The notes under the pieces: model-generated | The model's database searches: none | What the model was told of the DNA's origin: nothing | The model's input: the letters and a program-made list of their open reading frames with translations, nothing else | Shown: in pieces, positions 8,572 to 17,308 of the stretch | Layout of the letters: each line of letters begins with the position of its first letter | Position numbering within the stretch: the stretch's first letter is position 1 | Assembly: GCF_006546825.1 (NCBI RefSeq) | Contig: NZ_VICC01000007.1 | Location: 1 to 64,000 of the forward strand | Length of the DNA stretch: 64,000 nt | From: Actinomyces oris | Lineage (GTDB): Bacteria; Actinomycetota; Actinomycetes; Actinomycetales; Actinomycetaceae | Direction of reading: 5' to 3' | Translations under genes and position numbers: made by a program

Positions 8572-8901
8572 ATGGCACAGAAGACTCAGGTCATCCTCGT
8601 CGACGATGTCGACGGGTCCGAGGCCAATCAGACCGTCACCTTCGCCCTTGATGGCGTCTCCTACGAGATCGACCTGAACGACGAGCACGCAGCCGCTCTT
8701 CGTGAGTCCCTTGAGGAATGGATTGGAAAGGCTCGTCGCACCGGCGGCCGCCGTAGTTCCGGTCGTCGTCGTTCCAGCGGCCCCTCTGACACCCAGAAGA
8801 TTCGCGAGTGGGCCCGTGAGCAGGGCCTTGAGGTTTCTGACCGCGGCCGCGTCTCTGCTGACGTGCGCAAGGCCTACTACGAGGTCAACCCCGGCAACTG
8901 A
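8572..8901 (+). CDS. lsr2: Lsr2 nucleoid-associated protein
   Basis: 109 residues. Lsr2 is the actinobacterial H-NS analogue that coats and bridges AT-rich DNA and silences acquired genes. The N-terminal dimerization part begins AQKTQVILVDDVDGSEA and continues with the FALDGVSYEIDL segment; a basic Gly/Arg/Ser linker (about 57-72) follows. The C-terminal DNA-binding domain has the AT-hook-like RGR in SDRGRVSADVR. Length and order match the family. A GAGGA ribosome site sits just upstream. It is monocistronic. The AT-richer stretch upstream could itself be a binding target for autoregulation; this is inference. Confidence 0.95.
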   Translation: MAQKTQVILVDDVDGSEANQTVTFALDGVSYEIDLNDEHAAALRESLEEWIGKARRTGGRRSSGRRRSSGPSDTQKIREWAREQGLEVSDRGRVSADVRKAYYEVNPGN

Positions 8902-9151
8902 GGGAACGTGGGGCGCCTGGCTCAGATGCTGCCGGCACCCCGCATCGGGTCATTCTCGAGCTGACTGCCACCTCGCACCACGACTCTGGTTGTGCGCTCA
9001 GGCGCATTACCGGGGTCGTTGTGTTTTCAATACGTGAATTCGCCCCGTGAGCGGGCGGTATCGCTGCCAGTCGTGCCTTTGGGGGCGATGCGCCGGTACC
9101 CCACCATGGAGGCGCTCTCCTGGGCCTCTTGGGCCTCGCGCCATGCCCGCG

Positions 9152-9164
9152 ATCCTGGCAGGAT
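9152..9164 (+). promoter_or_regulatory. Palindrome overlapping the gpmA -10 region
   Basis: ATCCTG-G-CAGGAT is a perfect 13-base palindrome whose right half (CAGGAT, 9159-9164) is a -10-like CANNNT ending 6 bases before the gpmA start. It could be a leaderless promoter with an overlapping operator. Confidence 0.35.
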
Positions 9165-9170
9165 AGGGCC

Positions 9171-9908
9171 ATGGCTTACACCCTCGTACTGCTCCGCCAC
9201 GGCGAGAGCGAATGGAACGCGAAGAACCTCTTCACCGGCTGGGTCGATGTCCCACTGTCAGACAAGGGCCGCGCCGAGGCCGTCCACGGTGGCGAGCTGC
9301 TCAAGGAGGCCGGCGTCCTCCCCGAGAAGCTCTTCACCTCGATGCTGCGCCGCGCCATCATGACCGCCAACCTGTCCCTGGACGCCGCGGACCGCCACTG
9401 GATCCCGGTGGAGCGCAACTGGCGCCTCAACGAGCGCCACTACGGCGCCCTGCAGGGCAAGAACAAGAAGGAGATCCGGGACGAGTACGGGGAGGAGCAG
9501 TTCATGCAGTGGCGCCGCTCCTACGACGTGCCGCCGCCGCCCATCGAGGCCGGCTCGGAGTTCTCCCAGGACGCCGACCCCCGCTACGCCGGTGAGCCCA
9601 TCCCGGCCACCGAGTGCCTCAAGGACGTCCTCGAGCGCCTCCTGCCCTACTGGGAGGGCACCATCGTCCCCGAGATCAAGACCGGCAAGACCGTCATGAT
9701 CGCCGCCCACGGCAACTCGCTGCGCGCCATCGTCAAGCACCTCGACGACATCTCCGACGACGACATCGCCGGCGTCAACATCCCCACCGGGATCCCGTTG
9801 GTCTACGAGCTCGACGAGGAGACCCTCAAGCCCCTCAAGAAGGGCGGCCGTTACCTCGACCCCGAGGCCGAGGCCAAGATCGCGGCGGTGGCCAACCAGG
9901 GCAAGTGA
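9171..9908 (+). CDS. gpmA: 2,3-bisphosphoglycerate-dependent phosphoglycerate mutase
   Basis: 245 residues, the usual length. It interconverts 3- and 2-phosphoglycerate in glycolysis through a phosphohistidine. The catalytic histidine is in [10 protein letters not shown] near the N-terminus, with the partner histidine in [10 protein letters not shown]; the [13 protein letters not shown] stretch is diagnostic of the cofactor-dependent enzyme. The start ATG 9171 is chosen over ATG 9129 because homology begins at [11 protein letters not shown]. It ends before a strong terminator shared with phoU. Confidence 0.96.
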   Translation: MAYTLVLLRHGESEWNAKNLFTGWVDVPLSDKGRAEAVHGGELLKEAGVLPEKLFTSMLRRAIMTANLSLDAADRHWIPVERNWRLNERHYGALQGKNKKEIRDEYGEEQFMQWRRSYDVPPPPIEAGSEFSQDADPRYAGEPIPATECLKDVLERLLPYWEGTIVPEIKTGKTVMIAAHGNSLRAIVKHLDDISDDDIAGVNIPTGIPLVYELDEETLKPLKKGGRYLDPEAEAKIAAVANQGK

Positions 9909-9935
9909 GCCCCGGCGGCCTGCCGCACCCTCCAT

Positions 9936-9983
9936 GATGCGGGCGGCGTCGGACCTCAAGGAAGGTCCGACGCCGCCCGCGTC
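9936..9983. terminator. Bidirectional terminator between gpmA and phoU
   Basis: An 18-bp perfect stem (9939-9956 with 9963-9980), extended by three further pairs, with loop CAAGGA, lies between the convergent genes. Confidence 0.85.
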
Positions 9984-9998
9984 ATTGGTTCCAGGCGC

Positions 9999-10679
9999 TC
10001 AGTGGAGCGCGTCGGCGTCCTCGGCGTCGTGCGTCTCGGGCATGGAGGCGCCCGAGACGAGGTAGGCCACGCGGCTGGCCACCGACGTGGAGTGGTCGCC
10101 GAAGCGCTCCAGGAAGCGGCCCATGAGGACAGCGTCGATGACCTGCTGGCGGCTCAGGTCGTGAGCCGGGTCCAGGATCATCTGGAAGGAGCGGCGGTGC
10201 AGGGCGTCGAGCTCGGCGTCGTTGGTCTGAATGACGGAGGCCAGCTCCAGGTCCCGCGTCGAGATGAGGCGGGCGACGTCCTTGCCGGCGCGCACCGCCA
10301 GGTCCGCCATCTCCAGGATGAGCCCCAGGACCGGCTCGGGCAGCGGCGGCTCGGGGTAGCGACCGCGGGCGATGGCCGCCACGTGGCGGGCCAGGTCGCC
10401 CTGGCGCTCCAGGGTCTGGGCCATGCGCAGCGCGGACAGGACGTTGCGCAGGTCCCCGGCCACCGGCTGCTGGCGGGCCAGCAGCATGACGCACAGGTCG
10501 TCGATGTCGCGCTGGAGGTCGTTGATGCGCTCGTCGGCGTCGATCACCTGCTCGGCGATGACGATGTCCCCCTGGCGCAGGGACTCCGCGGCCCGCTCGA
10601 TCGCGGTGGCGACCTGGTTGGCCATGGACTCGAGGTCGGAGCCAAGCTGCTTGAGCTCCTGGTTGAAGATGGCGCGCAT
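9999..10679 (-). CDS. phoU: Phosphate transport regulator PhoU
   Basis: 226 residues from the start MRAIFNQELKQLG, with AGGAG upstream; the longer frame is spurious. PhoU damps the phosphate-starvation response by acting on the Pst transporter and the SenX3-type kinase. Two repeated three-helix bundles are visible, each with the acidic metal-binding pattern (ERQGDLARH and ERFGDHSTS). It is transcribed away from senX3, a frequent actinobacterial order. No pst genes are in the window. Confidence 0.93.
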   Translation of the reverse strand: MRAIFNQELKQLGSDLESMANQVATAIERAAESLRQGDIVIAEQVIDADERINDLQRDIDDLCVMLLARQQPVAGDLRNVLSALRMAQTLERQGDLARHVAAIARGRYPEPPLPEPVLGLILEMADLAVRAGKDVARLISTRDLELASVIQTNDAELDALHRRSFQMILDPAHDLSRQQVIDAVLMGRFLERFGDHSTSVASRVAYLVSGASMPETHDAEDADALH

Positions 10680-10869
10680 GAGGCTGCTCCTGTTCGGGGC
10701 GAGGACCGATGGTTCGGGCCGGTCGGTGAGGTGGCTCGGTGGTGCGGCTCGACGATCCCGCCGAGGCCGCCGCCAAGGATGTTGTCCCCAAGCACAGCAG
10801 CCCCGCGACTCCGCCGCAAGCGGCACGCCCACAGGCGGGGCCGGCCGGTGGACGCTCTGAGGACTCAAC

Positions 10870-10875
10870 TACCCT
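10870..10875 (+). promoter_or_regulatory. -10 of senX3, leaderless type
   Basis: TACCCT ends 6 bases before the GTG start. The GGAGG between them is too close to the start to be a normal ribosome site. Confidence 0.5.
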
Positions 10876-10881
10876 GGAGGC

Positions 10882-12117
10882 GTGGGCCTGACCGTCACCG
10901 TTCTCCTCCTTGCCGCCGCCGCTCTCACGTGCCTGGGGGTGGCGATCGGTGTCGCGCTGTCCCGGCGCGAGCGCCGGGCGGCCACGAGCGCCGCCGACCT
11001 GGCCGGACTGGCCGGGACCGATACGGCCGTCCCGGTGCTGGCGGCGCTGCGCTCGACCGTCGTCGTCCTCGATGACGACGACGAGGTCCTGCGCGCCTCG
11101 GCATCGGCCTACACCTTCAACATCGTGCGCGACGACGCCGTCATCGAGCCGACCGTGGTGGCGATGGTGGGGCGCGTGCGGGCCTCGGGCCAGGCGCAGG
11201 ACGCGGCCGTCACCGTGGCCCGAGGGCGGGTGGCGGGAGCGGGCCAGTTCCACCTGCAGGTGCGCGTGGCCGGTATCGGTCAGGGGCGCGTCCTCATCCT
11301 CATTGAGGACCACACCGCCGCCCGCCGGGTGGAGGCCATGCGCCGTGACTTCGTCGCCAACGTCTCCCACGAGCTCAAGACCCCGGTCGGTGCGATCCAG
11401 CTGCTGGCCGAGACCGTCGAGGCCGGCGCCGACGACCCCGACTTCGTGCGCGACTACTCCGGGCGTATGCGCAAGGAGGCCCGCCGCCTGGGCGTCCTGG
11501 TCCAGGAGATCATCGAGCTCACCCGCCTCCAGGAGGGCGACGCCCTGGCCGAGCCCGAGGTCGTTGACGTCGACGACGTCGTCGCCGAGGCCGTGGACCG
11601 GGTGCGCGTCGAGGCCGACGGCCGCCAGATCACCCTCGTGGCCGGCGGCACCAAGGGACTGCGGGTGCGCGGCGACGCCGCCCTCATCACCACCGCCGTG
11701 CGCAACCTGCTGGACAACGCCATCCGCTACTCCGAGCCGCGCACCCGGGTCTCGGTGGGCGTCTCGCTGGACGCGGAGGACCCCGACATCGTGCGCATCG
11801 CCGTGGTCGACCAGGGCATCGGCATCCCCAAGGAGGAGCAGGAGCGCGTCTTCGAGCGCTTCTACCGCGTGGACAAGGCCCGCTCGCGCGCCACCGGGGG
11901 CACCGGCCTGGGTCTGAGCATCGTCAAGCACGTGGCCGCCGACCACGGCGGCACCGTCGAGCTGTGGTCCGCCCCCGGGCGCGGCTCCACCTTCACCCTC
12001 GTACTGCCGCGCCTGGGCGAGGGCGAACCGGTGGAGGGTGAGTCGGTCGGGGCTGGGTCGGCCCAGAACGAGCCCGCCCAAGCCGCCGCGGAGCACACCT
12101 CTGGGAGCGGGTCATGA
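10882..12117 (+). CDS. senX3: Sensor histidine kinase SenX3
   Basis: 411 residues. It senses phosphate limitation together with PhoU and Pst and phosphorylates RegX3. One N-terminal membrane segment (about 3-24) is followed by a PAS-like region (about 50-150), the HisKA domain with phosphoacceptor His163 in FVANVSHELKTP, and the ATPase domain with N box NLLDNAIRYS, G1 DQGIGIP, F box FERFYR and G2 GGTGLGLSIV. The C-terminal 35 residues are low-complexity. The GTG start is supported by a -10 box placed for a leaderless transcript. The stop overlaps the regX3 start by ATGA. Confidence 0.93.
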   Translation: MGLTVTVLLLAAAALTCLGVAIGVALSRRERRAATSAADLAGLAGTDTAVPVLAALRSTVVVLDDDDEVLRASASAYTFNIVRDDAVIEPTVVAMVGRVRASGQAQDAAVTVARGRVAGAGQFHLQVRVAGIGQGRVLILIEDHTAARRVEAMRRDFVANVSHELKTPVGAIQLLAETVEAGADDPDFVRDYSGRMRKEARRLGVLVQEIIELTRLQEGDALAEPEVVDVDDVVAEAVDRVRVEADGRQITLVAGGTKGLRVRGDAALITTAVRNLLDNAIRYSEPRTRVSVGVSLDAEDPDIVRIAVVDQGIGIPKEEQERVFERFYRVDKARSRATGGTGLGLSIVKHVAADHGGTVELWSAPGRGSTFTLVLPRLGEGEPVEGESVGAGSAQNEPAQAAAEHTSGSGS

Positions 12118-12944
12118 GCCCGGCAGAGCGTTCCGCAGGGACGGGTGCAGGACCCGTTGCGTCGTCGGGTTCGGGGGCGTCTGCGGCCTCCGGTGCACTG
12201 GCCGCGGCGTCGATGACGTCGGTGAGTGGCCCGACCCGGATCCTGCTGGTCGAGGACGAGGAGAACTTCCGCGACCCGCTCGCCTACGGGCTGCGGCGCG
12301 ACGGCTTCGAGGTGGTCGAGGTCGAGGACGGCCAGCGTGCCGTCGAGATCTTCGAGGCCTCCCGGCGCCCCGGCGGGGTTGGCCCCATTGATCTGGTCCT
12401 GCTGGACCTCATGCTGCCCCGGCTGGACGGGACGGAGGTGTGCACCCGGATCCGGCGCTCCTCCTCCGTGCCGGTCATCATGCTCACCGCCAAGGACACC
12501 GAGCTGGACAAGATCGTCGGCCTGGAGATCGGGGCCGACGACTACGTCACCAAGCCCTACTCCTACCGGGAGCTCCTGGCGCGCCTCAAGGCGGTTTTGC
12601 GTCGTAGCCGCGCGGCCGCCCCGGAGCCCGAGCCGGTGCTGGTCGCCGGCGGGGTGCGGATGGACGTCGAGCGCCACGAGGTCAGGGTCGACGGCGAGGT
12701 GGTCGCCATGCCGTTGCGGGAGTTCGAGCTCCTCGAGCTGTTTCTGCGTCACCCCGGCCGCGTGCTCACCCGCAGACAGATCCTTGAGCGCCTATGGGGG
12801 CCCGATTACGAGGGCGACACGAAAACTCTGGACGTCCATATCAAACGGCTCCGGGGCCGGATTGAGGCCGACGTCTCCAAACCGGTTCTCATCACCACGG
12901 TCAGGGGGCTCGGCTATCGCCTGGATGGAGAATCGGAGCACTGA
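12114..12944 (+). CDS. regX3: OmpR-family response regulator RegX3
   Basis: 276 residues. The receiver domain starts at TRILLVEDEE and has the phosphoacceptor Asp98 in LVLLDLMLP, the switch Thr in VIMLTAKD and Lys in VTKPYS. The C-terminal winged helix has the REFELLELFLRHPGRVLTRRQ and TLDVHIKRLRGRIE signatures. An unusual Ala/Ser/Gly-rich extension of about 38 residues precedes the receiver; ATG 12213 would remove most of it, but GGGAG and the ATGA overlap with senX3 favour 12114 with translational coupling. It activates phosphate-starvation genes. Confidence 0.92.
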   Translation: MSPAERSAGTGAGPVASSGSGASAASGALAAASMTSVSGPTRILLVEDEENFRDPLAYGLRRDGFEVVEVEDGQRAVEIFEASRRPGGVGPIDLVLLDLMLPRLDGTEVCTRIRRSSSVPVIMLTAKDTELDKIVGLEIGADDYVTKPYSYRELLARLKAVLRRSRAAAPEPEPVLVAGGVRMDVERHEVRVDGEVVAMPLREFELLELFLRHPGRVLTRRQILERLWGPDYEGDTKTLDVHIKRLRGRIEADVSKPVLITTVRGLGYRLDGESEH

Positions 12945-13086
12945 TTCTCCAGTGCGGGTGGCGCGCAGTTCTTGCCTGCCGTCCCGGGCCGTGCCCGCCG
13001 TGACCTCTGTGAGATACGTCCCCGATCTTTGCGCGGAATGACCTGATAAACTAGAGGTCCGCAAACCAGTCTGGAGAGTCATCCTT

Positions 13087-13569
13087 ATGACCTATGAAGT
13101 CGGTGAGACTGTCGTCTACCCGCACCACGGGGCCGCCCGGATCATTGACATCCGGCAGCGCAAGGTACGCGGTGAGGAGAAGACGTATCTGCAGCTCGAG
13201 GTGGCCCAGGGTGACCTGACCATCTTGGTTCCAGCCGAAAGCGTTGAGCTCATCGGCGTCCGTGATGTGGTTGATGAGACCGGTTTGGAAAAGGTCTTCG
13301 AGGTACTGCGAGCTCCGCTGACTGAGGAGCCCACGAACTGGTCTCGCCGTTTCAAGGCCAACCAGGAGAAGATCGCCTCCGGGGACGTCATCAAGGTCGC
13401 CGAGGTCGTGCGGGACCTCTCCCGTCGTGACACGGACCGTGGTCTGTCCGCCGGCGAGAAGCGCATGCTCGCCAAGGCCCGCCAGATTCTCGTCTCCGAG
13501 CTGGCCCTGGCCCAGAAGACCCCCGAGGAGGAGGCCGAGTCCCGCCTGGACGAGGTCCTCGCCTCCTAA
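13087..13569 (+). CDS. carD: CarD-family RNA polymerase-binding regulator
   Basis: 160 residues. CarD binds the RNA polymerase beta subunit and stabilizes open promoter complexes, mainly at rRNA promoters. The N-terminal Tudor-like domain reads [19 protein letters not shown]; the C-terminal helical DNA-binding domain contains the W in [16 protein letters not shown], the wedge tryptophan, and the [16 protein letters not shown] helix. Ribosome site GGAGAG is upstream, and a TAAACT (13047-13052) is a likely -10. The family is essential in mycobacteria. Confidence 0.96.
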   Translation: MTYEVGETVVYPHHGAARIIDIRQRKVRGEEKTYLQLEVAQGDLTILVPAESVELIGVRDVVDETGLEKVFEVLRAPLTEEPTNWSRRFKANQEKIASGDVIKVAEVVRDLSRRDTDRGLSAGEKRMLAKARQILVSELALAQKTPEEEAESRLDEVLAS

Positions 13570-13603
13570 CGCAGCGCTCGTGCTCAGGGCGTCGGGGACG
13601 CGG

Positions 13604-13609
13604 TAGCGT
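13604..13609 (+). promoter_or_regulatory. -10 of ispD, leaderless type
   Basis: TAGCGT ends 7 bases before the GTG start of ispD; no ribosome site is present. Confidence 0.5.
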
Positions 13610-13616
13610 CCTGCCC

Positions 13617-14462
13617 GTGAGCACCAACCCTTCATCCCAAGCATCCGCCCCGCCCGAGTCCGCTCCGGGTGGGGCGGTCGCCGTTCTCACCGCGGCGGGC
13701 TCCGGCTCCCGCCTGGGCGCCGGGGTCCCCAAGGCCCTCGTCCCGGTGGGCGGCGTCAGCCTCCTGCGACGGGCGGCGGCCGGACTCATCGCCTCGGGGG
13801 TTGTCAGCCACGTCGTCGTCACCGCCCCCGCTGAGGAGGTCGACCGGTTCCGCGCCGAGCTCGAGGGACTGCCGGACGGATCGGTCGGGGCCTCGGCGGG
13901 CCGGCGCCCTGGGATCGAGGTCGTTGCCGGATCGCCCCGCTCCCGACAGGCCTCTGTGGCCCTCGGGCTCGCAGCGGCCCTGGCCGCCGTACCGCAGGCC
14001 GACGTCGTCATCGTCCACGACGCCGCGCGGGCGCTGACGCCGCCGGAGGTGACGCAGCGGGTGGTCGCGGCCGTACGGGCCGGACACGAGGCCGTGGTCC
14101 CGGCGCTGCCCGTGACCGATACCGTCAAGGAGGTCGAGGCCCGCCCGGCGGGGGAGCCCGAGCCCGTCGTCGGCACCCCCCGACGCGACCGGCTCCGGGC
14201 GGTCCAGACCCCCCAGGGATTCTCGACCCCCGTGCTCGTCGCCGCCCACCGCGCCGGCGCCGAGCGGGCCGGGGACGAGGCGCTTGCCGCCTCCGACGAC
14301 GCCGGCCTCGTTGAGGCCTGCGGCGGCAGAGTCGTCGTCGTCGCCGGAGACGAGCGCGCCATGAAGGTGACCACGCCGATGGATCTGGCCCTGGCCGAGC
14401 TGCTCCTGGAGCGGCAGTCCGCGCAGGGGGAGCGCCCTGCCGAGACCGGTGGGGAGAACTGA
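13617..14462 (+). CDS. ispD: 2-C-methyl-D-erythritol 4-phosphate cytidylyltransferase
   Basis: 281 residues. It joins CTP and methylerythritol phosphate in the non-mevalonate isoprenoid pathway in the cytosol. The nucleotide-binding motif is LTAAGSGSRLGAGVPKALVP, and VHDAARALTPPE, VTDTVKEV and RAVQTPQGF are the expected family motifs. carD directly upstream of ispD is a common actinobacterial order. ispF does not follow here; a transporter does. Start GTG 13617 lies next to a leaderless-type -10. Confidence 0.95.
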   Translation: MSTNPSSQASAPPESAPGGAVAVLTAAGSGSRLGAGVPKALVPVGGVSLLRRAAAGLIASGVVSHVVVTAPAEEVDRFRAELEGLPDGSVGASAGRRPGIEVVAGSPRSRQASVALGLAAALAAVPQADVVIVHDAARALTPPEVTQRVVAAVRAGHEAVVPALPVTDTVKEVEARPAGEPEPVVGTPRRDRLRAVQTPQGFSTPVLVAAHRAGAERAGDEALAASDDAGLVEACGGRVVVVAGDERAMKVTTPMDLALAELLLERQSAQGERPAETGGEN

Positions 14463-14510
14463 CGATCAGGTCTGTTTCCCTTTCGGTACCGCCGCCGGCC
14501 CCGATGGCTC

Positions 14511-14516
14511 TATCGT
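14511..14516 (+). promoter_or_regulatory. -10 of MFS gene, leaderless type
   Basis: TATCGT ends 7 bases before ATG 14524; no ribosome site is visible. Confidence 0.5.
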
Positions 14517-14523
14517 CTCTTCC

Positions 14524-15969
14524 ATGAGCACGACAGTGACTGCTCCGACGCAGGCCAGCTCCCGCACCCGGCTCCTGTCCTGGCCCGTCATCGCCTGGGG
14601 CCTGTGGGACTGGGGGTCGGCGGCCTTCAACGCGGTCATCACCACCTTCGTCTTCACCGTCTACCTGGTCAGCGACTCCTTCGGGGCCAAGGCGGACAAC
14701 GAGTCGGCGCTGTCCCTCGGGCTGGCCATCGCCGGGCTGTTCATCGCCCTGCTGGCGCCGGTGACCGGGCAGCGCTCGGACCGGGGCGGGCGAACCGTCT
14801 TCTGGCTCGGCGGCTACACAGCGGTGGTGGTGGCGGTCTCGGCGGCCCTGTTCCTGGTGCGGCCCGAGCCCGGCTACCTGTGGCTCGGCATCGTCCTGCT
14901 GGGGGTCGGCAACATCTTCTTCGAGCTGGCCTCGGTCAACTACAACGCCATCCTCAACCACCTGGCCTCCAAGGACCGCATCGGTGCCGTCAGCGGCCTG
15001 GGGTGGGGGATGGGCTACCTCGGCGGCATCGTCCTGCTGCTCATCCTCTATGTCGCTCTCGTGGGGCCGAGTCCCTTGGTCTCCTTCGCGGCTGGAAGCG
15101 GCATGGGGGTGCGCGTCGCCATGCTGGTGTCCGCGGCCTGGTTCGGCCTGTCCGCCCTCCCCGTCCTCATCAACCGCTCCCGCAGGCTCGGGCGCTCCCG
15201 CGCCGAGCACGTCGCGGAGGTCGGTGAGGGGATGGCGACTGCCGAACCGGGACGGGACCGGGCCGCCATGGAGACCGAGCCGGTGGAGGCCGTCTCCCAC
15301 CAGGGCAAGCGCAAGGAGTCGATCCTGACCTCCTACAAGCTGCTGTGGCGCACCCTGCTCCAGCTGCACCACTTCCAGCCGCGCCTGCTGTGGTTCCTGC
15401 TGGCCGCCGCCGTCTTCAGGGACGGGCTGGCCGGGGTCTTCACCTATGGCGGCATCATCGCCCAGAACACCTTCGGCTTCTCATCGGGCGACGTCATCAT
15501 CTTCGCCATCGTGGCCAACATCGTGGCCGGCATCGCCACCATCTGGGCCGGGCGGCTCGATGACCGCTTCGGGCCGCGCAACGTCATCATGGCCAGCCTC
15601 ATCATCCTGGTGGTGGCCGGGCTGCTGGTGTTTTTCCTGCACTCCGCCGGGACCGTGGCCTTCTGGGTGCTGGGCCTGCTGCTGTCGGCCTGCGTGGGAC
15701 CGGCCCAGTCGGCCGCCCGATCCTTCCTGGCCCGGCTCATCCCCGAGGGACAGGAGGGCGAGATCTTCGGGCTCTACGCGACCACCGGGCGCGCGGTGTC
15801 CTTCATGGCGCCCGCGATGTACGGCATCTTCATCTACCTGGGGACGCGCATCGTCGGGCCGGGGGCGAACTACTGGGGGATCCTCGGGATCGTCGCCGTG
15901 CTGGCCACGGGTCTGCTCCTCATGCTGCGCGTGGGCAACCCCGTCGCCGAGCAGGAGTCGGCCGCGTAG
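14524..15969 (+). CDS. UMF1/Atg22-like MFS transporter
   Basis: 481 residues with about 12 membrane segments. The opening IAWGLWDWGSAAFNAVITTFVF is typical of the bacterial UMF1 (Atg22-like) branch of the major facilitator superfamily, whose fungal member exports vacuolar amino acids. The MFS loop motif appears as GRLDDRFGPRNV. A charged cytoplasmic loop of about 60 residues sits between the two halves. The start is fixed by a -10 box just upstream; ATG 14449 lies within ispD. Substrate is unknown. Confidence 0.85.
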   Translation: MSTTVTAPTQASSRTRLLSWPVIAWGLWDWGSAAFNAVITTFVFTVYLVSDSFGAKADNESALSLGLAIAGLFIALLAPVTGQRSDRGGRTVFWLGGYTAVVVAVSAALFLVRPEPGYLWLGIVLLGVGNIFFELASVNYNAILNHLASKDRIGAVSGLGWGMGYLGGIVLLLILYVALVGPSPLVSFAAGSGMGVRVAMLVSAAWFGLSALPVLINRSRRLGRSRAEHVAEVGEGMATAEPGRDRAAMETEPVEAVSHQGKRKESILTSYKLLWRTLLQLHHFQPRLLWFLLAAAVFRDGLAGVFTYGGIIAQNTFGFSSGDVIIFAIVANIVAGIATIWAGRLDDRFGPRNVIMASLIILVVAGLLVFFLHSAGTVAFWVLGLLLSACVGPAQSAARSFLARLIPEGQEGEIFGLYATTGRAVSFMAPAMYGIFIYLGTRIVGPGANYWGILGIVAVLATGLLLMLRVGNPVAEQESAA

Positions 15970-15993
15970 ACCACGTCGGCCGCGTAGACCGCC

Positions 15994-16066
15994 GTCGCGG
16001 TCGTGCCCTATGCCTCGAAGTCGAGGGGTAAGGGTACGACCTCGCGACCTAAGGTACGACCGAGCG
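15994..16066 (+). repeat. Intergenic palindromic repeat, copy 1
   Basis: Between convergent genes. Arms GGTCGTGCCCTATGCCTCGA (15999-16018) and its imperfect complement from 16021 form a hairpin, and a further arm GGTACGACC follows at 16053. The same sequence occurs inverted at 36.0 kb and in more diverged form at 59.6 kb. Confidence 0.6.
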
Positions 16067-16074
16067 GTGCTTCA

Positions 16075-16503
16075 TCACGACGAGGCCTGGCGGGCCTCGC
16101 GTTCGGCGCGCATGCGCTCGAGATCCTCCGGAGTCAGCGGCCCCTGGGTGGTCCCGGGGGCCCCGTCCTGACGGATCCAGCTCACGACGAGGCCCTCCTT
16201 GGCGCCGAAGCGGGCCAGGTGGATTCCAGTGACCTGCTCGAGGCGTTCGAGGTGCGCGTCGCCGGCGGCCAGGTCGAGCTGGAGGATGTCATCGTGACAG
16301 GAGAGCTCGACGGCGCCGGTGGCGGCCCCCTCACGGTCGAAAATCAGGGAGCCGGTCTGTGAGGCCTCATCCCACGTGGTGGTGATCTTGCGGCCCATGT
16401 GAGAAGCCAGCTGCTTGCCGTAGCGGGAGGGGCGGTCCGTGCTCACCCGAGCAGTGGAGCGACGGGAGAAGACGGGCTGTGCTGAGTCGGCGGAGTCAGT
16501 CAT
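16075..16503 (-). CDS. DUF2218 domain protein
   Basis: 142 residues from MTDSADSAQP; longer frames upstream run through a hairpin-rich region. The conserved part, from RPSRYGKQLASHMGRK through TWDEASQTGSLIF to HLERFGAKEGL-like AARFGAKEGLVVSWIR, matches the DUF2218 family, small proteins found near iron-uptake and other genes with no established reaction. The C-terminal tail is charged and helical. A CAGGAT hexamer ends 6 bases before the start, fitting a leaderless transcript, and AAGG could serve as a weak ribosome site. Confidence 0.75.
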   Translation of the reverse strand: MTDSADSAQPVFSRRSTARVSTDRPSRYGKQLASHMGRKITTTWDEASQTGSLIFDREGAATGAVELSCHDDILQLDLAAGDAHLERLEQVTGIHLARFGAKEGLVVSWIRQDGAPGTTQGPLTPEDLERMRAEREARQASS

Positions 16504-16940
16504 GCCCTTATCCTGACGCGCTTGGTCGGCCGCGGTCCCCACGAGTTCTCTGAGAGCGCGAGAGCGGGACGGGAAGCAGACGGGGCATACCCGACGGGGC
16601 CGAGAAAGGACTCGGCCCGCGGTTCGGAAGTCCGAACCGCGGGCCCAAGCCTCGCGAGGTCCCACCTGCGACCCGGGGTCCCATGCACCCGAGGAGGCGG
16701 TTCCTCCTTCGCCGGAACGATGATGCCAGGCTCCCTATGACCCGACTCCATCTCAGAGGAGCGATCTGTCATCGGGCTCCCCAACCCTCGAGACCGTCCC
16801 TGTCCGGCGGTGACTACTATGTAACGCCCTCACCCTGTGAGGACGAGGGACAGATCCCTGGGAAAAATCTGGGAAATTCGCGGGCGGGTTGTTTCGGTGA
16901 CTCAAGCCTTCCCCTGAATGGGGCTGGGGCTCAGTTTCGC
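16504..16940. other. Hairpin-rich intergenic region, possible non-coding RNA
   Basis: 437 bases between two minus-strand genes. The strongest element is a 15-bp stem (16614-16628 with 16631-16645); an 8-bp stem (16597-16604 with 16611-16618) uses some of the same bases, so the two exclude each other. Further small hairpins are CCTCA/TGAGG (16829-16843), CTGTCC/GGACAG (16800-16853) and CCCC/GGGG (16911-16923). On the minus strand the large stem is followed by GAGTCCTTTCTC, a possible termination tail. No known riboswitch or RNA consensus was recognized. Confidence 0.4.
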
Positions 16941-17270
16941 TCAGGAGACAGGGGAGAACCGCACTGCGGTGCCTGAGGCGGTCACCATGAGCATGCCGTT
17001 GTCCGTCCCCAGGGTCTCGTAGTCGAGGTCGACGCCGACGACGCCTTCAGCGCCGAGCTCCTGGGCGCGCTGCACCATTTCCGCCAGGGCCGTCTCCCGG
17101 GCCTGGATCAGCTCTTCCTCGTAGGACTGGGAACGGCCTCCCACGAAGTTTCGGAACCCCGCGGCCATGTCCTTGAGGAAGTTGACTCCTGCGACGGTCT
17201 CGCCGCACACGACTCGCAGGTACTGGGTGACGGGGTATCCCTCGACGGTGGGGGTGGTGGTGACGATCAT
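16941..17270 (-). CDS. UPF0145 (YbjQ-like) heavy-metal-binding domain protein
   Basis: 109 residues with start [14 protein letters not shown] and ribosome site GGAG just upstream. The sequence order ([51 protein letters not shown] split over the length) matches the YbjQ/DUF74 family, small pentameric proteins of unknown role. It lies 38 bases after the SprT-like gene on the same strand and may be co-transcribed with it. Confidence 0.85.
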   Translation of the reverse strand: MIVTTTPTVEGYPVTQYLRVVCGETVAGVNFLKDMAAGFRNFVGGRSQSYEEELIQARETALAEMVQRAQELGAEGVVGVDLDYETLGTDNGMLMVTASGTAVRFSPVS

Positions 17271-17308
17271 GAGCTGCTCCTTCACGGGGTGGCGGGCGAT
17301 GGTGGTGG

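Noticed and set aside
16504-16940. Cobalamin, TPP, c-di-AMP riboswitch or tmRNA in this gap
   Set aside because: None of the conserved boxes of these RNAs could be found on either strand.
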